DNA of 64,000 bases from Aquibacillus saliphilus (GCF_020404745.1 NZ_JAIZAP010000012.1:62001-126000); one strand, 5' to 3'. Numbered from the stretch's first letter, positions 8,525 through 17,867 are shown. The notes: a model not told the origin generated them from the letters alone. A program made the numbers and translations.

Positions 8525-9214
8525 TTAGCTTGAAGTAAAGTTTAGAAACGCTTGTTTTGAAATTGATTGAAACTTTATTTTATCTCCAGGTTTGAGCATA
8601 GTAGGTGGTTGTTGCTTTATTTGTAGTAAAGACATTGGTGTTCTACCGATGATTTGCCATCCTCCAGGGGAGGCAATTGGATAGATTCCAGTCTGCTGTC
8701 CAGCAATACCAACAGAACCTGCAGGAATGTTGGTTCGTGGTATTTTCTTTCTTGGCGCTGCAATTCTAGCATCCATACCACCTAAAAAAGGGAATCCAGG
8801 TGTAAATCCTAAAAAAAAGACATGATATTCATTGGTTTGGTGTAAGTTAATTACTTGTTCAGTTGAAAGGTTATTATGTGAAGCTACTTCTTCTAAGTCG
8901 AAACCAAATGATTCATCATAACATACTGGAATGGTTACAATTCTTGATTGATAATTATTTTCTTCCATTTCAGTAAGATAAGTATCAAGCAATAAACAAA
9001 CCTGTTTGAAAGAGTCTTGGTGAAAATTAATTGGATTATAATAGACTGTTAGTGTCGTATAAGATGGAACGGATTCCACAAACCCTAGGAATGGATTGTT
9101 TGCAATCTGCTCAGCTAATGTAAGAATACGTGCGTTTTTTTCTATTGATAATTGTTTGCCAAAATCAATCATAATTGCGTTCTCACTAAGGGCATGATAA
9201 TGTTGTCGATTCAT
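8525..9214 (-). CDS. pxpB: 5-oxoprolinase subunit PxpB (KipI-like, carboxyltransferase C/D domain)
   Basis: First gene of the pxp operon, 229 residues. The conserved block GFTPGFPFLGGMD, RKKIPRTNIPAGSVGIAG and IYPIASPGGWQIIGRTP (residues 135-200) defines the KipI/PxpB family. A good ribosome binding site (aagaaggtg) lies 6 nt before the ATG. PxpB pairs with PxpC. In B. subtilis, KipI also inhibits sporulation kinase KinA; whether that holds here is unknown. Confidence 0.92.
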   Translation of the reverse strand: MNRQHYHALSENAIMIDFGKQLSIEKNARILTLAEQIANNPFLGFVESVPSYTTLTVYYNPINFHQDSFKQVCLLLDTYLTEMEENNYQSRIVTIPVCYDESFGFDLEEVASHNNLSTEQVINLHQTNEYHVFFLGFTPGFPFLGGMDARIAAPRKKIPRTNIPAGSVGIAGQQTGIYPIASPGGWQIIGRTPMSLLQIKQQPPTMLKPGDKIKFQSISKQAFLNFTSS

Positions 9215-9489
9215 TTATTCACCTTCTTTATTTCAAAAACTTAGATTAATCATCTTTGTCTCATTTTACCGTAACCTTAGACATAGATTAAAGAGATACA
9301 ATTTACTTGAATCAATTTCATAATTTCCTTATGGAGTAATTGTCATCTTGGATGAAAACTTTCAAAAAATCAGTATTATGACATTGACTAACTTAACGTA
9401 TAATTGTAAATCTTATCATAAAATGGAATCACTTGTGCATGCAAATGGATGGTAGGTACTAGATTAGTAATTCTTTTGGGGGAGAGTTG

Positions 9490-10332
9490 ATGAAAAGGAG
9501 GATTTTTCAACAGGTTATTTTAGTTGTTGTCATCATACTTTTAACCGCTTGTAAAAATGATGCAGTAAATGAACAAGAACTTATAGGTGAAGACCTTGAG
9601 CAATCAATGGTTGTAGCTGAAGCTAAGAAAACAAGGGATAAACGAATGGAAATTATTAAAGAGCAAAATACTGCAACTAACGAAGCTGAACTTATTGATG
9701 TGAATTTAGCGGAGATTGTTGTATTAATGGAAGAAATTGAAACAGTTCAACGACAGGTAATAGCTACAATTGAGGACAATGGCTGGTACGAATCAATTGA
9801 TAAAATTGAACCATTAAAAATGGAATTTGAAGCAGCTATCGCCCCGGTAGTTTCAAGACATTTTACAAAGACATTTATAAATGAAGTAATTATCTCCCAA
9901 ATGGAACGGTTCTTCTGTTATTGTGATGCAGCTAGTCCATTAGAGGGTGGAATGAAGTTAGATGTGACAGAAGGAGTTAAACAAATAAATGATGACTTGA
10001 GCTTTTTTGCATACCGTCCGGCGAATGAAATTAATACTGGGGTTAAATTTAAGGTTGAACTCGTGTTAGTAGATGGTAAATGGAAGATTGATCAATGGAA
10101 TCCTGTGTTGAACTCTCATGAACATTCATTCGCTATTATGCCTGAGGAGATAATCGAATACTATGCAATCAAGGGTATTACCTTGAAGCTTATTGAAAAG
10201 GTTGAGGGAGGTGCTTATAAAGAAGAGGTATATATTTTTGAGACAGACGAAGATAATCAATTGCTAGCTATCGGGGCTAGAGACTGGCATATCCTAGAGG
10301 GAACTGAGCAGATCGAGTCAATTTATCAATAA
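9490..10332 (+). CDS. Putative lipoprotein, unknown function
   Basis: Protein of 280 residues with a signal peptide and lipobox LTAC (Cys about 21), so exported and lipid anchored. Residues 35-90 are charged and helical (EQSMVVAEAKKTRDKRMEII), suggesting a coiled coil. The C-terminal part has mixed beta content with an FKVELVLVDGKWKIDQWNPV strand pair typical of small export-associated domains, but I do not recognise a family. The ATG at 9490 is preferred to the TTG at 9487 because of spacing to the GGGGGAG site. It is apparently monocistronic and followed by a repeat region. Confidence 0.75.
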   Translation: MKRRIFQQVILVVVIILLTACKNDAVNEQELIGEDLEQSMVVAEAKKTRDKRMEIIKEQNTATNEAELIDVNLAEIVVLMEEIETVQRQVIATIEDNGWYESIDKIEPLKMEFEAAIAPVVSRHFTKTFINEVIISQMERFFCYCDAASPLEGGMKLDVTEGVKQINDDLSFFAYRPANEINTGVKFKVELVLVDGKWKIDQWNPVLNSHEHSFAIMPEEIIEYYAIKGITLKLIEKVEGGAYKEEVYIFETDEDNQLLAIGARDWHILEGTEQIESIYQ

Positions 10333-10424
10333 CAGTGATCGCTATGGTCAAGCTGACTGATTTCGTAATTGTCGTAATTGATAGAAAATGCGACGTAACT
10401 TTTAGCTCCACTAAATTGAATCGA

Positions 10425-10665
10425 ACGCCATACGTTCGCTTCGGCAGAATACTTCGCTTTCCGTGGGCACGGCCTAAAGCCTCAGAATCAAAGAACGATT
10501 CTTCCGGGGTCTTCGGCTCGTGGGACTGCGATTACTCGTCCCATCGAAAACCTTTTGCTGTTCCCACAGGACCAGAGATACTTCGAAGGCTTTGCCTCGC
10601 ACGAAGAAAATCGATTTTAATTTTCGAGGAGTCTCCGTATTCTGCCTACGCTGAGTAGTGGTGTT
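10425..10665. repeat. Bacillaceae intergenic repeat element
   Basis: GC-richer, gene-free stretch with segments I recall as widespread in Bacillaceae intergenic regions: cgccatacgttcgcttcggc, ttcgctttccgtgggcacgg, cctaaagcctcagaatcaaa and ttccggggtcttcggctcgt, then a tgttcccacagg block. Internal inverted pieces (for example gcagaatacttcgctttccg against the cgtattctgcctacgc end) indicate a folded unit. It lies between convergent genes. A 107-codon frame across it is not coding. Identification is from memory of the motif. Confidence 0.65.
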
Positions 10666-10739
10666 CTGATTAAATGTGCACCTATATGTCGTGAAATCAA
10701 CTCAGCAGTTACGTCGGAGTCTATAGGTTTTGTGTCAAA

Positions 10740-10767
10740 AGCAACACCCCCAATAGATGAGGTTGCT
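10740..10767 (-). terminator. Intrinsic terminator, minus strand
   Basis: Stem agcaac/gttgct; read on the minus strand it ends in gcttttg. It lies just beyond the stop of the exporter-like gene. Confidence 0.6.
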
Positions 10768-10774
10768 TGTATTA

Positions 10775-11803
10775 TCAACTCTTATTCTCGGACAACAAAT
10801 CCTCTACCAATCTATAAATAGATAGAAGTTCATATAAGATAATAATCTCTGCTGAAAAAAAATTAGGATTAGAAGTATCTTTTCCGAGCGCTGCGTTATC
10901 TTTACTTTTCCAAAACTGATCTAATAATTGATGGATCTGTGCTTGGTGTCTTTTTTTATCAAAATGATTAGGGTATGTCATTGCATCAGCAAGTGTTTCC
11001 ACCGTTGCTAAGATTGTCCTTTTTTCCTCTTTTGTCCAAGTTAAGTCAACTAATGGTGTGTTAATTAAATTTCCGATATGGTAATGGATTAAGCGGAGTG
11101 CGGATATTTTTACTTGCTCCTCCTCGAAAATTTTCTTTTCTTTCTCGTTTAAGCGGTGATACTTTGCTTCTTCTTTTTGGAACTGGACAAGCGTATCTGT
11201 TCTATCTAGACTTTTCTTCACTTGCAGGAACTTTCTTTTAATAGCGAGGTCGTTTCCAATATCAGTTGTTCCAGGCATGATTTCTTTGGAAACATTTAAT
11301 AATTCCTCACCGGTCGATTTAAGCAGCGAATCAATGTTCATGAGAATGCTACTCGAGTATTTAGGTGGTAAAATAAACATATTGACTGCAGTTGAAACTA
11401 ATAATCCAATTGATGTAGTGCCAAGTCTAATGAAAAATGAAAATAAAAAATTGCTATGAATAACCTCAATCATTGCAACAGAGGTTAATGTTGCAACTAA
11501 TAGTCCTGAATGTAGCTTTAATTTAAAGCATGTTATAATTGTGAAAACGGCAGCTGCTGTATATGTAATTGGTGAATTTCCAAATAGAAATATAAAGAAA
11601 ACTGCGTAAGCGGATCCGATAGCAGAGGCTGGTAAACGAATGATACCTTTTTTTATCGAGTCTGATACGGTAGGTTCAATCGTAACAATTGCAGTGATTA
11701 CAGCGAAAACAGCAGGCCATCCTAACCAGTGACAAATTAGTGAGGTTAAGAACACAGCAACGCCGGTTTTCACGATTCTGTTGCCAAATTTAAGTTTTTT
11801 CAT
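10775..11803 (-). CDS. Aromatic acid exporter family protein (ArAE_1 / DUF939, YgaE/YqjA-like)
   Basis: Membrane protein of 342 residues. The N-terminal half holds about six hydrophobic helices with the family pattern RIVKTGVAVFLTSLICHWLG and TIEPTVSDSIKKGIIRLPAS. The C-terminal half is a charged helical cytoplasmic domain (residues 175-340). Family members resemble the bacterial FUSC/AaeB exporters, but no substrate has been shown for the Gram-positive ones. The ATG at 11803, 5 nt after AAGGTGAG, is preferred to a GTG nine bases upstream. Monocistronic. Confidence 0.82.
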   Translation of the reverse strand: MKKLKFGNRIVKTGVAVFLTSLICHWLGWPAVFAVITAIVTIEPTVSDSIKKGIIRLPASAIGSAYAVFFIFLFGNSPITYTAAAVFTIITCFKLKLHSGLLVATLTSVAMIEVIHSNFLFSFFIRLGTTSIGLLVSTAVNMFILPPKYSSSILMNIDSLLKSTGEELLNVSKEIMPGTTDIGNDLAIKRKFLQVKKSLDRTDTLVQFQKEEAKYHRLNEKEKKIFEEEQVKISALRLIHYHIGNLINTPLVDLTWTKEEKRTILATVETLADAMTYPNHFDKKRHQAQIHQLLDQFWKSKDNAALGKDTSNPNFFSAEIIILYELLSIYRLVEDLLSENKS

Positions 11804-12337
11804 TGATCTCACCTTCGTTAGTATTCCTAGTTTAAGTATAACGAAAGCTAGCGTTTTATAACACTGAAATCATAAATTATCTCAGTCTCTTGCGAAAAAT
11901 GTCATTATTTGATTTAATATAAATAATGTAACCGCTCTCATTTTTTGGTATGATAAAACCACTACAAAAGGTGAAATATATTCATTAAAAGATTGATTTC
12001 AAGGCCATTAGGGGTAGCCATCATCTCAGTTACTTACTTTAATGCGTTGATAAGGACCTAGGTAATGCTTCAACCACGATGAGGCGAATGTCTAAATTTT
12101 TTAAATTATTGTGGAAAGTATTAACTTATCACAAAGTCCTATCATATAATACATTAATATCAAAAGACGTTGACGTGAATGATTAAGATGGATTACTTAT
12201 ACTATCAGAATTACAAACTGACGATAGTACGAACGAAATTTCTTGGATTCAGCTTAGCAATAAGAAGAAAAGCTAATTTACAGATTGTAAAAAGACTTGG
12301 TGACAAGTCTTGTGTTTCTAACGAAGGGGGTGATTGA
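11804..12337. other. Gene-free stretch with one hairpin
   Basis: About 530 nt between divergent genes. I see no credible gene. A perfect hairpin aagacttg-gtga-caagtctt lies at 12292-12311, 17 nt before the ribosome binding site of the IDEAL-domain gene; it lacks a T-run (gtgtttct follows) and might be a weak terminator or attenuator. A 49-codon frame runs into the next start without a ribosome binding site. Confidence 0.4.
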
Positions 12338-12781
12338 ATGCTATCTGTTAAAATGTTGAAGCCATATTATGTAAAAGAAGAATCAGATTGCATTCGAGTC
12401 GTGTTAGCTTATCAGTACTTTTCACTATCATTAGATGACAAGGTATATCAATTTGTCCCATTAGAAGCTAGAGAAATTCGCATAAATCGAAAAACACAAA
12501 AAGTTGAAAATGAAGAAGATGTCTTTGTATTTCAAAAAGGTAAAGAATATAGTCGAGTAGCCCTAACTGAGCTATTGAAACTGTCGGATTTTTTAACCCA
12601 TTTAAATTCGATTGTGCAACCTTATCTAAATGGTGATAAAACCCCGATTAAAACAGAAGAAATAGACCAAGTGATTATCGCCTTAGAAAAAGAAAACTTG
12701 AAGCGATTGATTGATACTTCTTTAGAAGATAAGAATTATCAAGATTTTAAAAAGTACACAAAGAAATTAAAGGAAATGTAG
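12338..12781 (+). CDS. IDEAL-domain protein
   Basis: Protein of 147 residues. The C-terminal IDEAL motif is recognisable (LIDTSLEDKNYQDFKKYTKK, residues 124-143). The N-terminal 90 residues are mixed alpha/beta with no known domain. IDEAL domains occur at the C-terminus of small Bacillales proteins; their role is unclear, with some linked to protein-protein contacts in competence and stress regulation. A strong site (aaggggg) precedes the ATG by 7 nt. Confidence 0.75.
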   Translation: MLSVKMLKPYYVKEESDCIRVVLAYQYFSLSLDDKVYQFVPLEAREIRINRKTQKVENEEDVFVFQKGKEYSRVALTELLKLSDFLTHLNSIVQPYLNGDKTPIKTEEIDQVIIALEKENLKRLIDTSLEDKNYQDFKKYTKKLKEM

Positions 12782-12810
12782 CTTTGTTTTTAACTGTAAA
12801 TGAATGCCTG

Positions 12811-12850
12811 TGCAAAAGAGCAGAAGCCAGTTGGCTTCTGCTCTTTTGCA
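12811..12850. terminator. Intrinsic terminator
   Basis: Perfect 18-bp palindrome tgcaaaagagcagaagcc / ggcttctgctcttttgca with loop agtt. It can act in both directions because of its A/T flanks. Confidence 0.88.
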
Positions 12851-12933
12851 CATTCTAGTACTTTTGGGCAGGTAAAGTTAGCAGAACTTTAGTACAATAG
12901 TCATATAACTTAGTTGAAGGAGCGAGACAGAAA

Positions 12934-13725
12934 ATGGAATTACACCTAGATGGAAAGTCAGTGATAGTTACAGCGGCTAGTAAGGGGCTAGGAAAAGCTA
13001 CTGCGATTGAGTATGCCAAAGAAGGTGCGCATGTGCTCATTTCAAGTCGGGACGAACAAGAATTGATTAAAACAGTTGAGGAGATCAAAAGTAAAACAGG
13101 TAACACTAAAATAGATTTCGCTGTTTGTGATGTAACAAGTTCAGAACAAATTAAAGAAATGGTGAAAAAGTGTGTGGACATCAACGGTACTGTTGATGTA
13201 TTGGTAAATAACGCTGGTGGTCCACCTGCAGGCACGTTTGATCAGTTTAGTGATCAAGATTGGCAGCGTGCATTTGAATTGAACTTACTAAGTTTCATCC
13301 GAATCATCCGTGAAGTATTGCCATATATGAAAAAACAAAAAAGAGGGCATATCGTCAACATTGCATCCTCATCGATTAAACAATCATTGGATAATTTATT
13401 GTTATCCAATACATTCCGACCTGGTATTGTAGGACTTGCTAAGAGTTTATCGCAAGAACTATCAGTGGATAACATTCTAATAAATACAGTTGGCCCAGGT
13501 ACAATTGAAACAGATCGAATTATTGATCTCAATAGGATTCAGTCAGAGAAATCAAATCAAACGTTTGAACAACTACATTCGAAAATTGAGCAATCAATCC
13601 CGATGGGTAGATTAGGACAACCTGAGGAGTTTGCCAAAGCAATCGTATTTTTTGGTTCAGGTGCAAATACATATATAACGGGACAGTCATTAATTGTCGA
13701 TGGTGGACTAGTGAAAGCACTATAA
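12934..13725 (+). CDS. Short-chain dehydrogenase/reductase-fold protein with altered active site
   Basis: Rossmann-fold SDR protein of 263 residues. The cofactor motif TAASKGLG (residues 13-20) and NNAG (92-95) are intact, and the C-terminal YITGQSLIVDGG block is typical. The catalytic Ser is at S145, but where the YxxxK pair is expected the sequence reads SNTFR (S158...R162), so both Tyr and Lys are replaced. It belongs to a subgroup of SDR proteins annotated as 3-oxoacyl-ACP reductase-like that lack the Tyr. Activity as a classical dehydrogenase is doubtful. Single gene with own terminator. Confidence 0.82.
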   Translation: MELHLDGKSVIVTAASKGLGKATAIEYAKEGAHVLISSRDEQELIKTVEEIKSKTGNTKIDFAVCDVTSSEQIKEMVKKCVDINGTVDVLVNNAGGPPAGTFDQFSDQDWQRAFELNLLSFIRIIREVLPYMKKQKRGHIVNIASSSIKQSLDNLLLSNTFRPGIVGLAKSLSQELSVDNILINTVGPGTIETDRIIDLNRIQSEKSNQTFEQLHSKIEQSIPMGRLGQPEEFAKAIVFFGSGANTYITGQSLIVDGGLVKAL

Positions 13726-13732
13726 TAGTTAG

Positions 13733-13779
13733 ACCTTAAAAAGCTCTTTTTTCTAGGAACTTTAGCTTTTTAAGGTTTA
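13733..13779 (+). terminator. Intrinsic terminator after the SDR gene
   Basis: Thirteen-bp stem accttaaaaagct / agctttttaaggt, followed by ttaat. Loop of 17 nt. Confidence 0.8.
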
Positions 13780-13846
13780 ATAGTAAAATTTAGCAAGTTT
13801 AAATGATAGAAAATCTTATACTTCTAAGAATTTATTTTGATAAATA

Positions 13847-13860
13847 ATAAAGCGCTTACT
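13847..13860 (+). promoter_or_regulatory. cre-like site before the sugar sensor operon
   Basis: ataaagcgcttact matches 11 of 14 positions of the cre consensus TGWAANCGNTNWCA (core aagcgctt). It lies 25 nt before the sensor operon start, where CcpA binding would repress. CcpA control is inference. Confidence 0.45.
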
Positions 13861-13884
13861 TTTGAATGATTGGTGGTGACTAGG

Positions 13885-14871
13885 GTGAAACGTTTCTTCT
13901 ATATGGTTGGAATGTTAATTTTTGTTTTAAGTTTTTGTTTGATGGTCTATTACGGGAAGGAAACGTTTTATGTTGAAAACAAAGCAACTACAGAGAATGT
14001 CTATGATCATCACATTGTGCTTATTACCGAGGAAGTGGGCAATGATTACTGGCACCTAATTGAGAATGGTGCGCGTGATGAAGCTCTTAATCACAATATC
14101 TATCTGGAATATATCGGCCCAAAACGTTCAGATAATGACGAAAATTTGCAGACTTTTGATCGAATGATATCTGCTAAAGTCGACGGAATTATCATTCAAG
14201 GACTCCCTGGAGAAAGGTTTAAGAATTTAATGGATAAAGCAGATGAAAATTCAATTCCTGTTGTCAATGTCGACACAGATGTACCTGATAGTCAAAGAAA
14301 GGCGTATGTCGGTACCGATAATTACCAGGCAGGATTTCTTGCTGGGCAGACTTTAATAGGTGATACCTCTGGTGATCAGTTTGTAGGTGTTGTGGTAGGT
14401 ATGTTTGATGCTTTAAACCAACAGGATAGGCTAAAGGGTTTTAAGGATGCAATAGCAACTGTTAATCGAATTAAGCTAGTGGCTATAGAGGAATCTAACA
14501 TAACTGAGATTGGCGCTGCACAAGCGACCTATTCGCTACTGAAACAATATCCAAATATTAATGCATTGTTTGGAACTAGTGCACTAGACGGGATAGGTAT
14601 TGCACAGGGTGTAGAAGAAATGAATCCAACAACATATCCATATATATTAGCATTCGATACTTTACCAGAAACGCTTGAGTTAATTGAACAAGAAAAAATT
14701 GCGGCAACAATTGTTCAATATCCTTATGAAATGGGACGGTTAGCTGTTTTGAAAATGGTTGAGTTACAACAAAAACGGACAGTGGAACCTCTAAATTATA
14801 CAAATACTGGTGTAGTAAGAAAAGAGACCATTAAAAACGGAGAAATTCTCCAAAGTGGTGATGGATTTTGA
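13885..14871 (+). CDS. Membrane-anchored sugar-binding (RbsB-like) sensor protein
   Basis: Periplasmic-binding-protein fold (type 1, ribose/galactose-binding class) of about 328 residues. An uncleaved N-terminal membrane helix (residues 4-24, LIFVLSFCLMVYY) anchors it outside. Binding-fold landmarks: HHIVLITEEVGNDYWHLIEN, DGIIIQG, VVNVDTDVPDSQRKAYVGTD. The gene overlaps the start of a histidine kinase gene, so it is likely the extracellular ligand sensor that signals to that kinase. The GTG at 13885 fits the GGTGGTGA site; in-frame TTG/GTG codons at 13870-13876 are alternatives. Confidence 0.82.
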   Translation: MKRFFYMVGMLIFVLSFCLMVYYGKETFYVENKATTENVYDHHIVLITEEVGNDYWHLIENGARDEALNHNIYLEYIGPKRSDNDENLQTFDRMISAKVDGIIIQGLPGERFKNLMDKADENSIPVVNVDTDVPDSQRKAYVGTDNYQAGFLAGQTLIGDTSGDQFVGVVVGMFDALNQQDRLKGFKDAIATVNRIKLVAIEESNITEIGAAQATYSLLKQYPNINALFGTSALDGIGIAQGVEEMNPTTYPYILAFDTLPETLELIEQEKIAATIVQYPYEMGRLAVLKMVELQQKRTVEPLNYTNTGVVRKETIKNGEILQSGDGF

Positions 14872-16358
14872 AATCAATCAGAAGTAAATTAATCATCTAC
14901 TTTTTTGTGTTTGTTGGACTTTTTAACATCGTCGCCGTTTCTATTTATTTGAGTTCAAACCAATTGATGAATGAATATCATACAAGTTTTGAACAGTTTC
15001 TTACCTTAAATTCAATCTCACAGACTTCTAATAAGCTATATGAAGACACCAAATCCTATGTAATCGAGCAAGATACTGAAAAGTTAGATATGTACTATCA
15101 AACATTGAAACAAGTAAAAAGCGAAAAACATCAACTCCAAGCAAGTAATAATAACGAAGAGAGAATTCAGACTAAAAATTACATAAATCTAATTGATGCA
15201 CTGATTCAGCGGAGTGAATTAACGGTTGGGTTCGTCTTGCGAGATGATATTGAGCGGTACACCGCACATCTGAAGGAATTACAGAGCACATCCTCCTATC
15301 TTCAAGAGACAACTCTAGATTTAATTGATATCGAACTGACCGAATATCAGTCCCTATATATCGACTTACAAGCCAGAAATGAAACATTTCGTTTATTCAT
15401 ATTGTTCTTATTCATGACAACAGTAATGCTTGCTATTTTTATCGCAATCAGGTTCTCTAATGGTATTAATAAACCAATTCAAATCTTGTCTACTGCTGCT
15501 AAAGAAGTTTCGTCAGGAAAGTTTGATGGTGAATCAGTTTCAATTAAATCAAATGATGAGCTAAAACTATTAGGTGATTCGTTTGACACGATGAGATCTA
15601 ATATTCGTAGTTTGATTGATGAGATGAAAGACCAGTCCAAACAGGATCAATTGATGAAGGAACTTGAACTAAAACACTTGCAAAATCAAATCAACCCTCA
15701 CTTTTTATTTAATACATTAAATACAGTATCGAGAATGGCTTATTTGGAGGATGCAAGATCAACTTCGAATTTAATTGATTCTGTCGCAACCTTATTGCGT
15801 CACAGTCTTGGTGATATTAAAAAATTTGTTACGTTAAACGATGAAGTCAAAGTTGTCGGTGAATACTTGACGATACAAAAAACACGTTTTATGGAGCGGA
15901 TTGATTTTTCCATGGATGTACAAGAACAGCTTCTTGACACACTAATTCCAAGATTAACCCTTCAACCCTTAATAGAGAATGCATTTATACATGGGGTGGA
16001 GGCTAAAGAAGATGGCGGGACAATTCGCTTACTTGTTTACGAGGAACAAGAACATGTAATTGTTGAAGTGAATGATAACGGTGTGGGAATATCAAAAGAA
16101 CAGATTGATAACATACTAGCTTTATCAAAAATTGATGATGCGGATCATGTTGGCCACTCGACAGGAATAGGCATGGTTAATGTGATTCGAAGATTGCAGC
16201 TCTTCTACCGCAAAGATCATGTGATGGAGATTAAATCTGAGTTAGGAAAAGGAACGATAATTCGTTTGTTACTACCTAAAGAATTTGAAATTGTCGAAAA
16301 TGAACAAAATAATGAAGTAGGGGGTGGTATGAGTGAAGGTGATTATAGCGGAGGATGA
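14868..16358 (+). CDS. Sensor histidine kinase, YesM family
   Basis: Two-component kinase of 496 residues. TM1 at residues 8-28, an extracellular helical region to about 170, TM2 at 173-193, HAMP at 195-247, His_kinase domain with H278 in NQINPHFLFNTLN, then HATPase_c with NGVGIS and GIGMVNVIRRL. Translation starts at TTG overlapping the stop of the binding protein (TTGA). It overlaps the response-regulator gene by 26 nt. It likely receives the sugar signal from the upstream binding protein and phosphorylates the YesN-like regulator. Confidence 0.92.
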   Translation: MKSIRSKLIIYFFVFVGLFNIVAVSIYLSSNQLMNEYHTSFEQFLTLNSISQTSNKLYEDTKSYVIEQDTEKLDMYYQTLKQVKSEKHQLQASNNNEERIQTKNYINLIDALIQRSELTVGFVLRDDIERYTAHLKELQSTSSYLQETTLDLIDIELTEYQSLYIDLQARNETFRLFILFLFMTTVMLAIFIAIRFSNGINKPIQILSTAAKEVSSGKFDGESVSIKSNDELKLLGDSFDTMRSNIRSLIDEMKDQSKQDQLMKELELKHLQNQINPHFLFNTLNTVSRMAYLEDARSTSNLIDSVATLLRHSLGDIKKFVTLNDEVKVVGEYLTIQKTRFMERIDFSMDVQEQLLDTLIPRLTLQPLIENAFIHGVEAKEDGGTIRLLVYEEQEHVIVEVNDNGVGISKEQIDNILALSKIDDADHVGHSTGIGMVNVIRRLQLFYRKDHVMEIKSELGKGTIIRLLLPKEFEIVENEQNNEVGGGMSEGDYSGG

Positions 16359-17757
16359 AATGCTTGAAAGGAAGGCAATGCGTAAATTTTTAGAAGAAAA
16401 TTTTCAAGATATAACTGTAGTTGGAGAGGCTATTAATGGTAGGAAGGCTATTGAAATGGCGCTAGATTTAAAGCCTGACTTAATGCTAATGGACATAAAG
16501 ATGCCCGGTTTAAATGGGATTGAAGCAATAGAAAAGATTTGTAAGCAACACCCGGCAATTAAATTTATTCTTGTATCTGCTTATGATTCTTTTGATTATG
16601 CTAAACAAGCAATGAAACTAGGGGTAAAGGAATACATATTAAAGCCTAGTAAAAAAGAAGAAACAATCAGAGCGATTCTCCGCGTTAAGAAAGAGGTGGA
16701 TGAAGAAAACAAACTACGTGAGCACACGAGGCATTCCAAGGTAATAGCGAGGGAATTATTAATCTCAAAGTTGATGCAATACGAATTAAGTGAGGAGACA
16801 ATTGAGCTCCAACAATCAATCTTTCCATCGATGCAATCAGGCTTTTTCCTGGTAGTAAAAGGTGTTGAAAAGAGTAAACTGAACAAGCTTGAAACGTATT
16901 TATCTACTGCTACTAAAGATGAATGTATCATTGACAGTGAGGATAATCATGTTCTCTTGTTATTCATTAGTCAGAAAAAAATAACTAAGGCCGAAGTACT
17001 TACACTAGCTCGGATGATTCATATTGAACTCGGTAATCACGTGTTTATTGGTGCTGGATATCCATACACGAATCTACTTGATTTGTCTAAATCGTACCAT
17101 GAAGCAATCAAAGCGGTAAAATATTTAACAGATAGGAAGAACAGTAATTATGGGTTTGCAGCATCAAGGCAAATTAGGAGCAAGGATTTGGTTGACCATT
17201 TAATTATGGAAATCCATGCTGGAAATGAAAAAGTAGCAGCATCATTGATTGTTAATTTTATAGAGGAGAAACAAGACAATGATTTAATGGAAGTATTTTA
17301 TAAAATTAAGCAGGGGTTAATTGACAAAGGAATGGTTGAACCTGATATGTCTTACCAAAATTTACTCTCTAATCAAGATTGGATTGATTATGTTAAGCTA
17401 GCTTGTTTTAATGTTCAGTATCATTATCAATCACAAGACAAGATAGAGCGTGCGAAAAGGTATATTCATGACAATTTTGATCAACCAGTCAGTCTAGAGG
17501 AAATTGCTAATTTAGTAGAATTAAGTACAAACTACTTTTCTAACTTATTTAGAGAAACCACGGGTGAAACATTTATTGATTACATGACACGGATCAGACT
17601 TGATAAAGCAAAGGATTATCTAAGAGAGAATAACTATAGCTTAAAAGAGATTAGCTTTATGTTAGGTTACAAAGATCCGAATTATTTTAGCCGAGTATTT
17701 AAGAAGTATTTCGCTATGTCTCCTAAACAGTATCAACAAGCTATCTTAAAAAAGTGA
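16333..17757 (+). CDS. Response regulator, YesN family (REC-AraC)
   Basis: Transcription factor of 474 residues. The receiver domain has the acidic pair E7/D8, phosphoacceptor D54 (LMLMDIKMPG) and the later Lys (YILKPSKKEE). The middle is a helical linker. The C-terminal AraC domain (about residues 375-472) has two helix-turn-helix units, with the family signature LREIS-like text at LKEISFMLGYKDPNYFSRVF. GTG start after an AGGGGGTGG site inside the kinase gene. It probably activates the solute-binding and permease genes that follow. Confidence 0.93.
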   Translation: MKVIIAEDEMLERKAMRKFLEENFQDITVVGEAINGRKAIEMALDLKPDLMLMDIKMPGLNGIEAIEKICKQHPAIKFILVSAYDSFDYAKQAMKLGVKEYILKPSKKEETIRAILRVKKEVDEENKLREHTRHSKVIARELLISKLMQYELSEETIELQQSIFPSMQSGFFLVVKGVEKSKLNKLETYLSTATKDECIIDSEDNHVLLLFISQKKITKAEVLTLARMIHIELGNHVFIGAGYPYTNLLDLSKSYHEAIKAVKYLTDRKNSNYGFAASRQIRSKDLVDHLIMEIHAGNEKVAASLIVNFIEEKQDNDLMEVFYKIKQGLIDKGMVEPDMSYQNLLSNQDWIDYVKLACFNVQYHYQSQDKIERAKRYIHDNFDQPVSLEEIANLVELSTNYFSNLFRETTGETFIDYMTRIRLDKAKDYLRENNYSLKEISFMLGYKDPNYFSRVFKKYFAMSPKQYQQAILKK

Positions 17758-17823
17758 AGAAAATAGTAAGATAGTACAGAAATTAAGCAATCAATTATAT
17801 TAAAAAGGAATGTACAATTAATC

Positions 17824-17837
17824 TGTAAGCGTTAACA
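17824..17837 (+). promoter_or_regulatory. cre site (or LacI-type operator) before the solute-binding gene
   Basis: tgtaagcgttaaca matches all defined positions of the cre consensus TGWAANCGNTNWCA. It lies 31 nt before the solute-binding lipoprotein start. This suggests CcpA catabolite control; a LacI-family operator would look similar. Confidence 0.65.
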
Positions 17838-17867
17838 ACGCTAAAAATAAACAAGGGGGCGCTTCAA

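Noticed and set aside
10335-10658. 107-codon plus-strand ORF
   Set aside because: It lies over the Bacillaceae repeat, has no ribosome binding site and an atypical composition; the frame is a by-product of the repeat.
12179-12337. ORF of about 50 codons before the IDEAL-domain gene
   Set aside because: No ribosome binding site and it runs through the hairpin at 12292; no family resemblance.
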